64,000 nucleotides of DNA from assembly GCA_963795795.1 (NCBI GenBank), contig CAWCJS010000034.1, forward strand, positions 124,001 through 188,000, written 5' to 3'. The notes beneath the pieces are model-generated. The model ran no database searches and was not told the DNA's origin. It saw only the letters and a program-made list of their open reading frames with translations. Position numbers and translations under genes: made by a program. The DNA is from Palsa-504 sp963795795 (lineage in GTDB: Bacteria > Actinomycetota > Actinomycetes > Streptosporangiales > Streptosporangiaceae). Positions 36,324-45,497 of this stretch are shown in pieces (position 1 is the stretch's first letter; the number at the start of each line of letters is the position of its first letter).

Positions 36324-38438
36324 TCAGGAGCCGAGGGTGGTCTTCTGGACCTGGAGCAGGAACTCGGCGTTGCTCTTGGTCTTGCGCATCTGGTCCATGA
36401 GCAGCTCCAGGGCCTGCTGGGGCTCCAGCGCGTGCAGGACGCGACGGAGCTGCCAGATGATCTTGAGCTCCTCCGGCGACAGCAGGATCTCTTCCTTGCG
36501 GGTGCTCGAGGCGTCCACGTCGACGGCCGGGAACAGGCGCTTCTCGGCGAGCTCGCGGCGCAGCCGCAGCTCCATGTTGCCGGTGCCCTTGAACTCCTCG
36601 AAGATGACCTCGTCCATCCGGGAGCCGGTCTCGACCAGCGCCGCGGCGAGGATCGTCAGCGACCCCCCGTGCTCGATGTTCCGCGCCGCGCCGAAGAACC
36701 GCTTCGGCGGGTACAGGGCCGCGGAGTCCACGCCACCGGACAGGATCTTGCCGCTGGCCGGCGCCGAGTTGTTGTAGGCGCGTCCCAGCCGGGTCATGTT
36801 GTCGAGCAGGATGACCACGTCGTGGCCCATCTCGACGAGCCGCTTGGCGCGCTCGATGGCGAGCTCGGCCACGGTGGTGTGATCGTCGGCCGGGTGGTCG
36901 AAGGTGGAGTGGATGACCTCGCCCTTGACCGTGCGCTGCATGTCGGTGACCTCTTCTGGCCGCTCGTCCACGAGGACGACCATGAGGTGGCACTCCGGGT
37001 TGTTCTTGGTGATCGCGTTGGCGATGGACTGCAGGATCATCGTCTTGCCCGCCTTCGGCGGCGAGACGATCAGGCCGCGCTGGCCCTTGCCGATAGGGCA
37101 GATCAGGTCGATGATCCGGGTGGTCATGTTGCCGGGGTCGGTCTCCAGGCGAAGCCGCTCCTGCGGGTACAACGGGACCAGCTTGGAGAACTCGGGCCGG
37201 GCCAGGGACTTCTCGGGGTCGAGCCCGTTGACCTTGTCCAGCCGGACCAGCGCGTTGAACTTCTCCCGCCGCTCGCCGTCGCGCGGCTGGCGGACCGCGC
37301 CCTCGATGACGTCGCCCTTGCGCAGCCCGTGCTTACGCACCTGGGACAGGGAGACGTACACGTCGTTCGGCCCGGGCAGGTACCCGGTGGTGCGGACGAA
37401 GGCGTAGCCCTGGACGTCGAGCACGTCGAGGATGCCGGCGATCGGGATGAGCACGTCATCCTCGGCGATCACGGGCTCCGGGTCGGCCTGGCGCTCACGC
37501 CGGCGGTTCCTGTTCCGGAACCGGTCCCGGCTGCGGCCCCGGGGGCCTCCGTCGTCGTCGTCGCGGAACGCGGCCCCCGAAGGTCCGCGGCCCGCCGCCG
37601 CGGGCTCCCGGCGGTCACCCTGATCGCGGACGCCGCTGTCGCGGCCGCCCTGATCGCGGGCGCCGTTGTCGCGGCTGCCCTGGTCCCGCCCGCCTTGGTC
37701 CCGGCCACCGGGGTCACGACTACCCTGATCGCGACCGCCCTGGTCGCGGGCGCCGTTGTCGCGGCCTGACTGCTCGCGTGGGGCCTGGTCACGGCCACGC
37801 GACGGCTGCCCGTTACGGCGCCGCCGGTCGCCGCGCTGCGCGTCGCCCAGGGTGGATTCGCCCGGCTGCCCGCCGGACTGGACCGCGCCGTCGCGCCGGG
37901 CCTGCCGCTCGGCCGTGTTGCTCCCGGTCTCCTCGTAGAAGCTGAGCTGCTCGGCGGCCCCGTCCGCACCGAGGCCACCTCGGGCTCCGTCGCCGAGACC
38001 CGGTGCCGCGCTGTCTCCGAGGCCCGCGTGCGGGCCTGCTGCTGGTTCCATGGCGTCCTGCTTCAGCGGGCGAGTCGCGTCAGCTCCCGCGGACGCGGCG
38101 CGCTGGTCCGAAACTCGGCGGGCGGGCCCGCCGTCCTGCCGGGGACCGCCGCCCTGCCGGGCCTCGATCGCCTCGACGAGCTGACCCTTGCGCATCCGGC
38201 CAGCACCGGGTATGCCCAGGCCCTGCGCGATCTGCTGCAGTTCGGGCATGAGCTTCGAGGAAAGGCCAGCACCACCGCGACCGGGCGACTTGGACGTCGA
38301 TGCCGTCGCTCCTTGTGACCCCAGGTCAGCCGCGTTCTCCGCAGGCGATCCGCCGGCGGCGGGGTGCGCCGGGCTTCCGGCTGGGGCATCCTCAGGCGCG
38401 GTGGATGCGCCGCCGAGGATTTCGGTTGTGTCGCTCAC
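36324..38438 (-). CDS. rho: Transcription termination factor Rho with a long Arg/Gly/Asp-rich insertion
   Basis: About 704 residues starting at GTG 38438 (VSDTTEILGG), preceded by GGAAGGA; ATG 38453 would add five residues. The Rho_N domain (MPELQQIAQGLGIPG ... MRKGQLVEAIEA) is at residues 68-100. The insertion then runs to about residue 320, with repeated RDQGGRDQGSRDNGA. After it come the RNA-binding OB fold (GYAFVRTTGYLPG), Walker A PPKAGKT, Walker B VILLDNMTRL and the R-loop. Long N-terminal inserts are normal for high-GC actinobacteria. The helicase core is intact. Confidence 0.97.
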   Translation of the reverse strand: MSDTTEILGGASTAPEDAPAGSPAHPAAGGSPAENAADLGSQGATASTSKSPGRGGAGLSSKLMPELQQIAQGLGIPGAGRMRKGQLVEAIEARQGGGPRQDGGPARRVSDQRAASAGADATRPLKQDAMEPAAGPHAGLGDSAAPGLGDGARGGLGADGAAEQLSFYEETGSNTAERQARRDGAVQSGGQPGESTLGDAQRGDRRRRNGQPSRGRDQAPREQSGRDNGARDQGGRDQGSRDPGGRDQGGRDQGSRDNGARDQGGRDSGVRDQGDRREPAAAGRGPSGAAFRDDDDGGPRGRSRDRFRNRNRRRERQADPEPVIAEDDVLIPIAGILDVLDVQGYAFVRTTGYLPGPNDVYVSLSQVRKHGLRKGDVIEGAVRQPRDGERREKFNALVRLDKVNGLDPEKSLARPEFSKLVPLYPQERLRLETDPGNMTTRIIDLICPIGKGQRGLIVSPPKAGKTMILQSIANAITKNNPECHLMVVLVDERPEEVTDMQRTVKGEVIHSTFDHPADDHTTVAELAIERAKRLVEMGHDVVILLDNMTRLGRAYNNSAPASGKILSGGVDSAALYPPKRFFGAARNIEHGGSLTILAAALVETGSRMDEVIFEEFKGTGNMELRLRRELAEKRLFPAVDVDASSTRKEEILLSPEELKIIWQLRRVLHALEPQQALELLMDQMRKTKSNAEFLLQVQKTTLGS

Positions 38439-38971
38439 TAATGGTCCTTCCATGATTCTCGGCCGCCTGGGGCGAACCCGCTCGGCCCGTCGACCCGGTA
38501 AGCGGCCCCCTTGGGGCCAGAATTGATCCGCGCTGGTCTTGAAAGCCGCTCTCGTTAGCCAGATATCCGCGATTGCCGCAACGCCTTGCGTTCCTCCGTA
38601 CGCCACCGTGTGGCCGCAAGCTAGGGAGATGATCCGAAAAGCGCCGGGGCGGCTGCGTGGCTCGCCCGCGTCCCCAGATCGCGTCCTGGTGCCAGAGCGC
38701 CCCTGCTTCTCATGCGGGGAGAGAGCGGAGCGCCTGGTGGCAAAGACCCTGGGTACGGCAACAATACCGTGCCGTGGGAGTTTGCCGGTTAGCTTCCGGT
38801 TTGCCGACGAGCACCCGACCCGAAGCGGGGCACCCGGTGCGTCAACAAGCCTAACACCATCAGGACTCACGGCATTCCTTCGCAGCCGTCCGTGTCACGC
38901 GGAGAGGAGGCAATGTCCCATGGGGCTCGCCAGCCTGGTCGCGCATCTGGAATTGGCCGCTGGATCCCGCG
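38439..38971 (-). other. 533-bp gap upstream of rho, leader region without a supported gene
   Basis: No reading frame here has a family match or convincing codon pattern. It probably holds the rho promoter and a long leader. A small dyad ACGGCA/TGCCGT (38755-38760 and 38770-38775) with a 9-nt spacer is the only structure I would point to. Autoregulation of rho through its leader is known in other bacteria, but nothing specific is visible here. Confidence 0.5.
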
Positions 38972-39961
38972 TCAGCGCCCTGGCGGGGGCTTGAGGCGCA
39001 GGACACGCGCACCGTGCCGCTCGACGTCTAGCGAGCTTACATGCCATGCATTACCCGTTTCTCTCACGATTGAACCCAGGCTGTCCAGGTGGTGACGATT
39101 ATCGGAGCCGCCGTCGGCGCCCAGCAGCGCGAGCACCGAGGGCCCTGCCCCGGACACCACGGCGGGGATGCCCGCGGCCCGCAAGCGCTCGACGAGCGCG
39201 TGCGTGTGCGGCATGGCGACGGCCCGGTAGTCCTGGTGCAGCCGGTCCCGCGTGGCGTCGATGAGCACGCCGATCCCGTCCGCGTGCCCGGCCCCGGTCA
39301 GGGCGGGGCGGGATTGCCCGGTCAGGGCGGCGACGAGCAGGGCACTTCGCCCCGCGTTGGCGGCGGCGTCCCGGTGCGGCACCCGGTCGGGCAGGACGCC
39401 CCTGGCCACGTCGGTGCGCACCGGGCCCGGCGCAACGCACACCACCGGCGTGATCGACGCGAGCGGTTCCAGCCGCGACGCGCGGGGGTGGCCCTCGACC
39501 ATCCACGCGATCGTCAGCCCGCCGACCAGGCACGCGGCCACGTTGTCCGGATGTCCCTCGAGGTCCGTGGCGAGCTCGAAGACGGCCTCGTCCGGAAGCA
39601 GCGCGGTCCCGTGGTCAGCCAGCGCGCGGGCGGCGAGGATGCCGGTCACGATCGCGGCCGCCGAGGAGCCGAGGCCCCGGCCGTGCGGGATCGCGTTCAC
39701 GCAGCGGAGGCCGAGCCCGGGTGGCTGCCCGCCGGTGGCGGCGAACGCCGCCCGCATGGCGCGGACGATCAGGTGGTCCTCGCCGGCCTCCGCCAGGTGA
39801 GCACCCTCGCCGGAGACCTCGATGGCGAGCCCGGACGGGGTGACCCAGGCGTCCACCTCGTCGTACAGGGTCAGGGCCAGGCCGAGCGCGTCAAAGCCCG
39901 GGCCGAGGTTGGCGCTGGTCGCGGGGGCTCGTACCCGCACCGCGCCCGCCGCCCTAGGCAA
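38972..39961 (-). CDS. thrB: Homoserine kinase
   Basis: A GHMP kinase of about 329 residues that phosphorylates homoserine before ThrC. It has the N-terminal VRVRAPATSANLGPGFDALGLAL, the ATP-binding IPHGRGLGSSAAAIV and GAGPSVLALL near the C-terminus. The longest start is TTG 39961, overlapping the thrC end by 8 bp; GTG 39940 is also plausible and would begin at VRVRAPA. Confidence 0.95.
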   Translation of the reverse strand: MPRAAGAVRVRAPATSANLGPGFDALGLALTLYDEVDAWVTPSGLAIEVSGEGAHLAEAGEDHLIVRAMRAAFAATGGQPPGLGLRCVNAIPHGRGLGSSAAAIVTGILAARALADHGTALLPDEAVFELATDLEGHPDNVAACLVGGLTIAWMVEGHPRASRLEPLASITPVVCVAPGPVRTDVARGVLPDRVPHRDAAANAGRSALLVAALTGQSRPALTGAGHADGIGVLIDATRDRLHQDYRAVAMPHTHALVERLRAAGIPAVVSGAGPSVLALLGADGGSDNRHHLDSLGSIVRETGNAWHVSSLDVERHGARVLRLKPPPGR

Positions 39962-40991
39962 GTCCGAGGGCCGTCGCGGCGGCGCCCGCGTCGGCCGCGA
40001 TGATGGCCGGGGCCGGGGCGCCGGACAGCGCCCAGTCAGGGTCCTTCAGGCCGTTTCCCGTGATCGTGCAGACCACCCGCGAGCCCGGGCTGACCTGGCC
40101 GTTCGCGCTGGCGCGCAGCAGGCCGGCCACGCTCGCGGACGAAGCCAGCTCGCCGAACACCGCTTCCCGGGTCGCCAGCAGCCGGTAGGCGGCCAGGATC
40201 TCCCGGTCGGTCACCGAATCGATCAGCCCGCCCGATTCATCCCGGGCCGCCTCGGCCAGGTGCCAGGACGCGGGGTTGCCGATCCTGATCGCGGTCGCGA
40301 TCGTCTGCGGGTGCAGCACGGGCTCGCCGGCCACGATGGGGGCCGCCCCGCTGGCCTGGAACCCGAACATCCGTGGCGTCCTGGTGGCCAGGCCCGCCCG
40401 GAGGTACTCGGTGTACCCCATCCAGTAGGCGGCGATGTTCCCGGCGTTGCCGACCGGCAGGCAGTGCACGTCCGGCGCGTCGCCCAGGTCGTCGACGATC
40501 TCGTAGGCGGCGCTCTTCTGGCCCTGCAAGCGGTCCGGGTTCACCGAGTTGACCAGGGCGACCGGGTACTGGGCGGCCAGCTTCCTGGCCAGCTCCAGGC
40601 AGTCGTCGAACGAGCCGTCCACCTGGAGCAGCCGGGCCCCGTGGACCAAGGCCTGGGCGAGCTTGCCGATGGCGATCTTGCCCCGCGGCACCAGCACCGC
40701 GCAGGTGAGACCGGCCCGCGCCGCGTAGGCGGCGGCGCTGGCGCTGGTGTTGCCGGTCGACGCGCAGATGACGGCCTTGGCCCCCGCGCCCGCCGCCATG
40801 CTGATCGCCACCGTCATGCCCCGGTCCTTGAACGACCCGGTCGGGTTCCCGCCCTCGACCTTCAGGTACACCTCGCACCCGGTGCGCGCGGACAGCACCG
40901 GGGCGGGGAGCAGCGGAGTTCCGCCCTCGCGCAGGCTGATCACCGGCGTGGCGTCGGTGACCGGCAGCCAGCTCCGGTATTCCTCGATCAC
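39954..40991 (-). CDS. thrC: Threonine synthase
   Basis: A PLP enzyme of 345 residues that converts phosphohomoserine to threonine. The PLP lysine is in NPTGSFKDRGMTV and the phosphate loop in VGNAGNIAAYW. GTG 40991 (VIEEYRSWLPV) is the first start in frame. Homologues usually have a few residues before this (a WxGVIEEYR pattern), and the codons for VWHG are indeed present just upstream but without a start codon, so the true start may have been disturbed by the G/C-tract region before it. Confidence 0.94.
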   Translation of the reverse strand: MIEEYRSWLPVTDATPVISLREGGTPLLPAPVLSARTGCEVYLKVEGGNPTGSFKDRGMTVAISMAAGAGAKAVICASTGNTSASAAAYAARAGLTCAVLVPRGKIAIGKLAQALVHGARLLQVDGSFDDCLELARKLAAQYPVALVNSVNPDRLQGQKSAAYEIVDDLGDAPDVHCLPVGNAGNIAAYWMGYTEYLRAGLATRTPRMFGFQASGAAPIVAGEPVLHPQTIATAIRIGNPASWHLAEAARDESGGLIDSVTDREILAAYRLLATREAVFGELASSASVAGLLRASANGQVSPGSRVVCTITGNGLKDPDWALSGAPAPAIIAADAGAAATALGLA

Positions 40992-41014
40992 GCCGTGCCA
41001 GACTGTGCTGGCCC

Positions 41015-41096
41015 GGGGGGGCGACCCCCCGGAACCCCCCGATCCTGGGGGGAAACCTTTTCCCCCAGACCGCCCTCGGCCCCCCTGACGGGGGGG
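41015..41096. repeat. Three consecutive G/C-tract hairpins between hom and thrC
   Basis: The gap holds G7-CGA-C6 (41015-41030), CTGGGGGGAAA-cc-TTTTCCCCCAG (41045-41068) and C6-TGAC-G7 (41080-41096). Each can fold into a stem of at least six G-C pairs. Such stacking between two cotranscribed genes might attenuate or process the transcript. Confidence 0.8.
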
Positions 41097-41129
41097 ACTG
41101 CCCGCTCCCCCGCGCCCTGCTGGCCATAG

Positions 41130-42428
41130 TCACTCCTCTTCCCCCTCCACGCGCATGACGCTGGCGACCGCGCGGACGACCGGGAGGGCCTCCAGTTCGC
41201 GGACGGTCGCGGCGAGCGCCGCGTCCGTGGCCCTATGGGTCACGATCACGAGCTGCGCCTCCTCTCCCCTGCTCGTCTGGCGCACCGTCTCGATCGAGAC
41301 GTCGTGGCGCGCGTACACCGCGGCGACCGGGGCCAGGACGCCGGGCCGGTCGTCGACGTCGAGCGCGACGTGATACCGGGTGATCGTCTCCCCCATCGGC
41401 ATGACCCGCAGCCCAGCGTAGGTCGACGCGTCCGGGCCGCGGGTCCCGGCCAGCCGGTTCCTGGCCACGGCGACGATGTCGCCCAGTACGGCGCTCGCGG
41501 TCGGGGTCCCGCCCGCGCCCGCGCCGTAGAACATCAGCTGCCCCGCCGACTCGGCCTCGACGAACACCGCGTTGTACGCCTCGCCGACGGCGGCGAGCGG
41601 GTGCGAGCGGGGGATCATCGCGGGGTGCACCCGGACCGAGACGCCGCCGCCGCTCCGCTCGCAGATGGCCAGTAGCTTGACGACCCGGCCGAGCGCCCGG
41701 GCGCTGCCGATATCGGCGGCGGTGACCTCCGTGATGCCCTCGCGGTGGACGTCGGCCGCGGTTACCGGCGTGTGGAAGGCCAGGCTGGCCAGGATCGCCG
41801 CCTTCGCCGCCGCGTCGAACCCCTCCACGTCCGCGGTCGGGTCGGCCTCGGCGTAGCCGAGCGCCTGGGCCTCCTCCAGCGACTCGGTGAACCCCGCGCC
41901 CGAGGAGTCCATCCGGTCCAGGATGAAGTTGGTCGTGCCGTTCACGATGCCGAGCACGCGGTGCACGGTGTCCCCGGCCAGCGACTCCCGCAACGGGCGC
42001 AGCAGCGGGATGGCACCGGCCACGGAGGCCTCGTAGTACAGGTCGGCGCCGTACTCGCGGGCCGCGCCGTAGATCTCCGCGCCGTTCTCGGCGAGCAGGG
42101 CCTTGTTGGCGGTGACCACCGGCCGCCCGCTCTTGAGCGCGGCCAGCATGAGCGACCTGGCCGGCTCGATCCCGCCGATCACCTCGACCACGATGTCGAC
42201 GTCCGGCCGGGTCACCAGCGCGTAGGCGTCCGAGGTGAGCAGGTCCCGGTCGATCCCCTCGGCCCGGCGGTGCCCGACCCGGCGCACCGCGATCCCGGCC
42301 AGCTCCAGCCGGGCGCCGGTCCGCAGGGCCAGGTCATCGGCCCGCTCGGTGAGCAGCCGCGCCACCTGCGTCCCGACGACCCCGCACCCGAGCAGGGCCA
42401 CCTTCAGGGTCGGGCGGTTTCCGGTCAT
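41130..42428 (-). CDS. hom: Homoserine dehydrogenase
   Basis: A 432-residue enzyme reducing aspartate semialdehyde to homoserine. It has the NAD(P) motif ALLGCGVVGTQVARLL, the signature GIVNGTTNFIL and ALGYAEADPTADVEGFDAAAK. A C-terminal ACT domain (about residues 350-432, from DDRPGVLAPVAAV) implies threonine feedback control. ATG 42428 overlaps the lysA stop by 4 bp (ATGA). Confidence 0.97.
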   Translation of the reverse strand: MTGNRPTLKVALLGCGVVGTQVARLLTERADDLALRTGARLELAGIAVRRVGHRRAEGIDRDLLTSDAYALVTRPDVDIVVEVIGGIEPARSLMLAALKSGRPVVTANKALLAENGAEIYGAAREYGADLYYEASVAGAIPLLRPLRESLAGDTVHRVLGIVNGTTNFILDRMDSSGAGFTESLEEAQALGYAEADPTADVEGFDAAAKAAILASLAFHTPVTAADVHREGITEVTAADIGSARALGRVVKLLAICERSGGGVSVRVHPAMIPRSHPLAAVGEAYNAVFVEAESAGQLMFYGAGAGGTPTASAVLGDIVAVARNRLAGTRGPDASTYAGLRVMPMGETITRYHVALDVDDRPGVLAPVAAVYARHDVSIETVRQTSRGEEAQLVIVTHRATDAALAATVRELEALPVVRAVASVMRVEGEEE

Positions 42429-43831
42429 CCCACGTCCAGGCTGAGCAGGTCGTCCATCGTCTCGCGGCGGACGATGACGCGCGCCTCGCCGTCGCTGACC
42501 GCGACCACGGCAGGCCGCGGGACGTGATTGTAGTTGCTGGCCAGGGACCGGCAGTAGGCGCCGGTGGCCGGGACGGCCAGCAGGTCGCCCGGGGCCAGGT
42601 CGGACGGCAGGTACGCGTGCCGCACCACGATGTCGCCGCTCTCGCAGTGCCTGCCCACCACCCGGGACAGCATCGGCGGGGCCGACGACGCGCGCGAGGC
42701 CAGCGCGCACACGTACTCGGCGTCGTACAGCGCGGTCCTGATGTTGTCGCTCATCCCGCCGTCCACGCTGACGTAGGTGCGCAGGCCGTCGACGTCCTTG
42801 AGGGTGCCCACCGAGTACAGCGTGACCATCGAGGGCCCCACGATGCCGCGCCCGGGCTCGACGGTAAGCCGCGGCACGGGCAGCCCGGCCGCCTGGCACT
42901 GCCAGTCCACGATCTGCCGCAGGCTGTGGGCCAGCTTCACGACCTCGGGCGCGTCGTCCTCCTCGGTGTAGGCGATGCCGAACCCGCCGCCCAGGTCGAG
43001 CTCGGCGATCTCGATGCCGTGCTCGTCGCGGATCCGGACCGCCAGGTCGAGCACGCGGTGCGCCGCCACCTCGAACCCGGCCGTGTCGAAGATCTGCGAG
43101 CCGATGTGCGAGTGCAGCCCGGCGAACTCCAGGCCCGGGCAGGCCAGCACCCGCCGCACCGCCTCGTCGGCGGCGCCCGAGGCCAGCGAGAAGCCGAACT
43201 TCTGGTCGTCGTGCGCCGTGGCCATGAACTCATGCGTGTGCGCCTCGACCCCGGTGGTGACCCGGACCAGGACCTTCGGGCGGTTCTCGGGGGGCGGTTC
43301 CCCCGGGGCCGGATCGGTCAGGAAGGCCAGGCGCGCGATCTCCGCGAACGAGTCCGTCACGAGGTGACCCACCCCGGCCGTGACGGCCCGCTCGAGCTCG
43401 TCGAGCGTCTTGTTGTTGCCGTGCAGCGTGATCTGCTCGGGCGGCACGCCCGCCGCCAGCGCGATCTCGAGCTCACCGCCGGTGCAGACGTCGATGCCCA
43501 GCCCCTCGGACGTCACCCAGCGGAGCATCGCGCGGGAGCAGAAGGCCTTGGCCGCGTAGAAGACGCGCGCGTTCGGCCCGAACGCCTCCAGGTAGTCCCG
43601 GCACCGCGACCGCACGTCCGCCTCGTCGCACACGTACAGCGGCGTTCCGAACTCGGTCGCCAGGTCCCGCACGTCCATCCCGCCGATGGTGAGGACGCCG
43701 TCGGACCGCCGGGCCCCGCGCGGCCAGATGCCGGGGTGCAGCGCGTTCAGGTCTGCGGGAGCGGCGGGCGGGTGGTCGGCGGGCAGCACGTCACCGTGGC
43801 GTGGCCCGGCCGGGTGCGCTCCACGGCTCAT
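42425..43831 (-). CDS. lysA: Diaminopimelate decarboxylase
   Basis: A 468-residue fold-III PLP enzyme making lysine from meso-diaminopimelate. The PLP lysine is in VFYAAKAFCS, the glycine-rich phosphate loop in LDLGGGFGIAY, and the second-subunit cysteine region is GRHCESGDIV. About 40 residues precede the catalytic domain, normal for actinobacteria. It overlaps hom and lies 18 bp after nrtL. Confidence 0.97.
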   Translation of the reverse strand: MSRGAHPAGPRHGDVLPADHPPAAPADLNALHPGIWPRGARRSDGVLTIGGMDVRDLATEFGTPLYVCDEADVRSRCRDYLEAFGPNARVFYAAKAFCSRAMLRWVTSEGLGIDVCTGGELEIALAAGVPPEQITLHGNNKTLDELERAVTAGVGHLVTDSFAEIARLAFLTDPAPGEPPPENRPKVLVRVTTGVEAHTHEFMATAHDDQKFGFSLASGAADEAVRRVLACPGLEFAGLHSHIGSQIFDTAGFEVAAHRVLDLAVRIRDEHGIEIAELDLGGGFGIAYTEEDDAPEVVKLAHSLRQIVDWQCQAAGLPVPRLTVEPGRGIVGPSMVTLYSVGTLKDVDGLRTYVSVDGGMSDNIRTALYDAEYVCALASRASSAPPMLSRVVGRHCESGDIVVRHAYLPSDLAPGDLLAVPATGAYCRSLASNYNHVPRPAVVAVSDGEARVIVRRETMDDLLSLDVG

Positions 43832-43849
43832 GCGGTTCCCCTCCGGTTC

Positions 43850-44842
43850 CTACAGGCGCTCGGGCGCGCCGATCCCGAGCAGCCCCAGGCTGGCGGCCAG
43901 GCCGGTCCGCGCCGCGGCGGCCAGCCACAGCCTTTCGCTGCTGATGGCGGATACGTTCGTAAAGCCCGAGGTGCTCATCGTGTCAAGCGTCCGCGCGGCC
44001 AGTTCCTCCAGGTACCCGGCAAACTCGTCGGGGCGGCCGCGGCGCGCGGCCATGGCGACCCGTTCCGGGAGCCAGGACAGCGCGTCGAGCAGCGCCAGCT
44101 CCTCTGGTTGGGAGAGCAGGCGCGGCTGGAACTCCGCTGGCCGTGTGCCCAGCGTGGCAGCCCAGCGCAGCACGGCGGCAGCGGCGGCATGCGCGTACCG
44201 AACAGCATAGGCGGGATTGGTCAGGATATGCCGGGCGAGGTCCGACGCCTCCGGGGTCACCCCGTCCGGGGGTGTGCGCGCGAGCGCGAAGCGGACGGCG
44301 TCGTAGCCCGCGTAGCTGATCGCGGCGGCGACCGGTTTGGCTCCGGGTGCGGGCAGAGGAAGGGGGACCGGGGGAGGAACCAACGCTCGTTCGGGAGAAA
44401 AGAAAGGTGTGGCGCCAGCGGCGGCGGCGAGGCGGGCGGTCAGCTCGACGGCGAGGGCCGCCCGCGCCTGCGGCCAGTCCGGTGCGGCGGCCAGGTCGGC
44501 GGCGGGCGGCGCGGGCACGGTGCAGCCGCGCAGGGCGTCACTGGCCGCGCACGCCTCGCCCGCCTCGGCCACGCGCACCGCGAGGCCGGCCAGGGCGTCG
44601 TGGGTGACGGTGACCGTGAGGTAGCCGGGGCCTGTGGCTGCGGCGGTGGCGATGTCGGGCTCGCGGCCGAGGGTGGTGGCCATTGTTCTGGCGATGTCGC
44701 GCGGGTCCTGGCCGGGCCCGGCCAGGCGGAACGGCAGGCTGGAGGCGTAGCTACCCGGTCCCCCGCCCGGGCGGAGCAGCGGATCCTCCTCGTCGGTACC
44801 GGCCGCGGCGAGGATGACCCGCCGCAGCCAGGCGGTGATCAC
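43850..44842 (-). CDS. nrtL: ArgS-related anticodon-binding protein (NrtL)
   Basis: About 330 residues that look like an arginyl-tRNA synthetase without its catalytic core. The C-terminal DALR-like anticodon domain is present (AYAVRYAHAAAAAVLRWA ... LARHILTNP). No HIGH or KMSKS motif is visible. The position before lysA, where true argS sits in mycobacteria, fits a degenerate argS paralogue known in streptomycetes as NrtL. GTG 44842 is the start; it ends 18 bp before lysA. Role unknown, possibly tRNA-Arg binding. Confidence 0.8.
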   Translation of the reverse strand: MITAWLRRVILAAAGTDEEDPLLRPGGGPGSYASSLPFRLAGPGQDPRDIARTMATTLGREPDIATAAATGPGYLTVTVTHDALAGLAVRVAEAGEACAASDALRGCTVPAPPAADLAAAPDWPQARAALAVELTARLAAAAGATPFFSPERALVPPPVPLPLPAPGAKPVAAAISYAGYDAVRFALARTPPDGVTPEASDLARHILTNPAYAVRYAHAAAAAVLRWAATLGTRPAEFQPRLLSQPEELALLDALSWLPERVAMAARRGRPDEFAGYLEELAARTLDTMSTSGFTNVSAISSERLWLAAAARTGLAASLGLLGIGAPERL

Positions 44843-45223
44843 CTAACTGGCGCCGGCGAGCTCGCGGACGACGCGGATCATCTCGTTCGGGTCAAAGGGC
44901 TTGGTCAGGTAGGCGTCCGCCCCCACCCGGCTGCCTCTGGCCTTATCGTCCTCCTGCGCGCGCGCGGAGATCAGCAGCACCTTGATGTGCGCGGTGTCCG
45001 GCGAGCTGCGCAGCTGGACCGCCGTCTCCCAACCGTCCATGCGCGGCATCATCACGTCCAGCGTGATGACGTCCGGATCGATGTCCCCCACCTTGTCGAG
45101 GCAGTCCTGCCCGTCCACCGCCATCGACACGTCGAACCCCTCGAGCTGGAGGTTGACCGCGATCAGCTGCCTGATCACCTCGTCGTCGTCAACGACGAGC
45201 ACCCGTCTCAATCCCTGCTCCAC
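44843..45223 (-). CDS. Single-domain response regulator
   Basis: About 126 residues starting from GTG 45223 (VEQGLRRVLVVDDDEVIR), consisting only of a receiver domain. The acidic pocket is VDDDE, the phosphoacceptor Asp is in ITLDVMMPRMDGWE, and the Lys is in YLTKPFDPNEM. There is no output domain and no adjacent histidine kinase, so it probably signals by protein contact. It abuts nrtL. An in-frame reading further upstream to 45346 runs into the tRNA gene and is rejected. Confidence 0.9.
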   Translation of the reverse strand: MEQGLRRVLVVDDDEVIRQLIAVNLQLEGFDVSMAVDGQDCLDKVGDIDPDVITLDVMMPRMDGWETAVQLRSSPDTAHIKVLLISARAQEDDKARGSRVGADAYLTKPFDPNEMIRVVRELAGAS

Positions 45224-45319
45224 TCGCGTGAGGGTAGCGTCTTGCCTTGTGATTGCGCAGTGTACCCGCTGCGTGTCCCGGTAACGGTTGCTGGCTGGTA
45301 GCCTTTCCCACGTCGCGCA

Positions 45320-45394
45320 GCCCCCATAGCTCAGGGGATAGAGCATCGGCCTCCGGAGCCGTGTGCGCAGGTTCGAATCCTGCTGGGGGCGCCA
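45320..45394 (+). tRNA. tRNA-Arg (anticodon CCG), with encoded CCA
   Basis: The cloverleaf folds with acceptor GCCCCCA/TGGGGGC, D-stem GCTC/GAGC, anticodon loop CTCCGGA with CCG at 45353-45355, and T-stem GCAGG/CCTGC around TTCGAAT. Discriminator G and CCA end at 45394. It reads CGG codons. The integrase gene just downstream points at its 3' end, so the 3' half is the probable attachment site. Confidence 0.95.
45366..45394. other. Presumed attachment site (attL) in the 3' end of tRNA-Arg
   Basis: Actinomycete integrative elements typically recombine within a tRNA 3' end and restore it. The integrase of the neighbouring element lies 148 bp away, transcribed toward the tRNA. I found no second copy of the T-arm/acceptor sequence in the rest of the window, so the other end is either outside or lost, and the exact core is unproven. 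Confidence 0.5.
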
Positions 45395-45497
45395 TCGTTA
45401 GCGGGCTAACTGGGCTCTGGCCTGCGGTATCGCGGAAATGTCCGTTGTCACGCCTGGTCACGGCGCGCCACCGTCCGCCACTGCGGGAGGGTTTCCG

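Noticed and set aside
45224..45346. Upstream extension of the response regulator
   Set aside because: It would run into the tRNA-Arg gene and adds unconserved residues; GTG 45223 fits a receiver domain.
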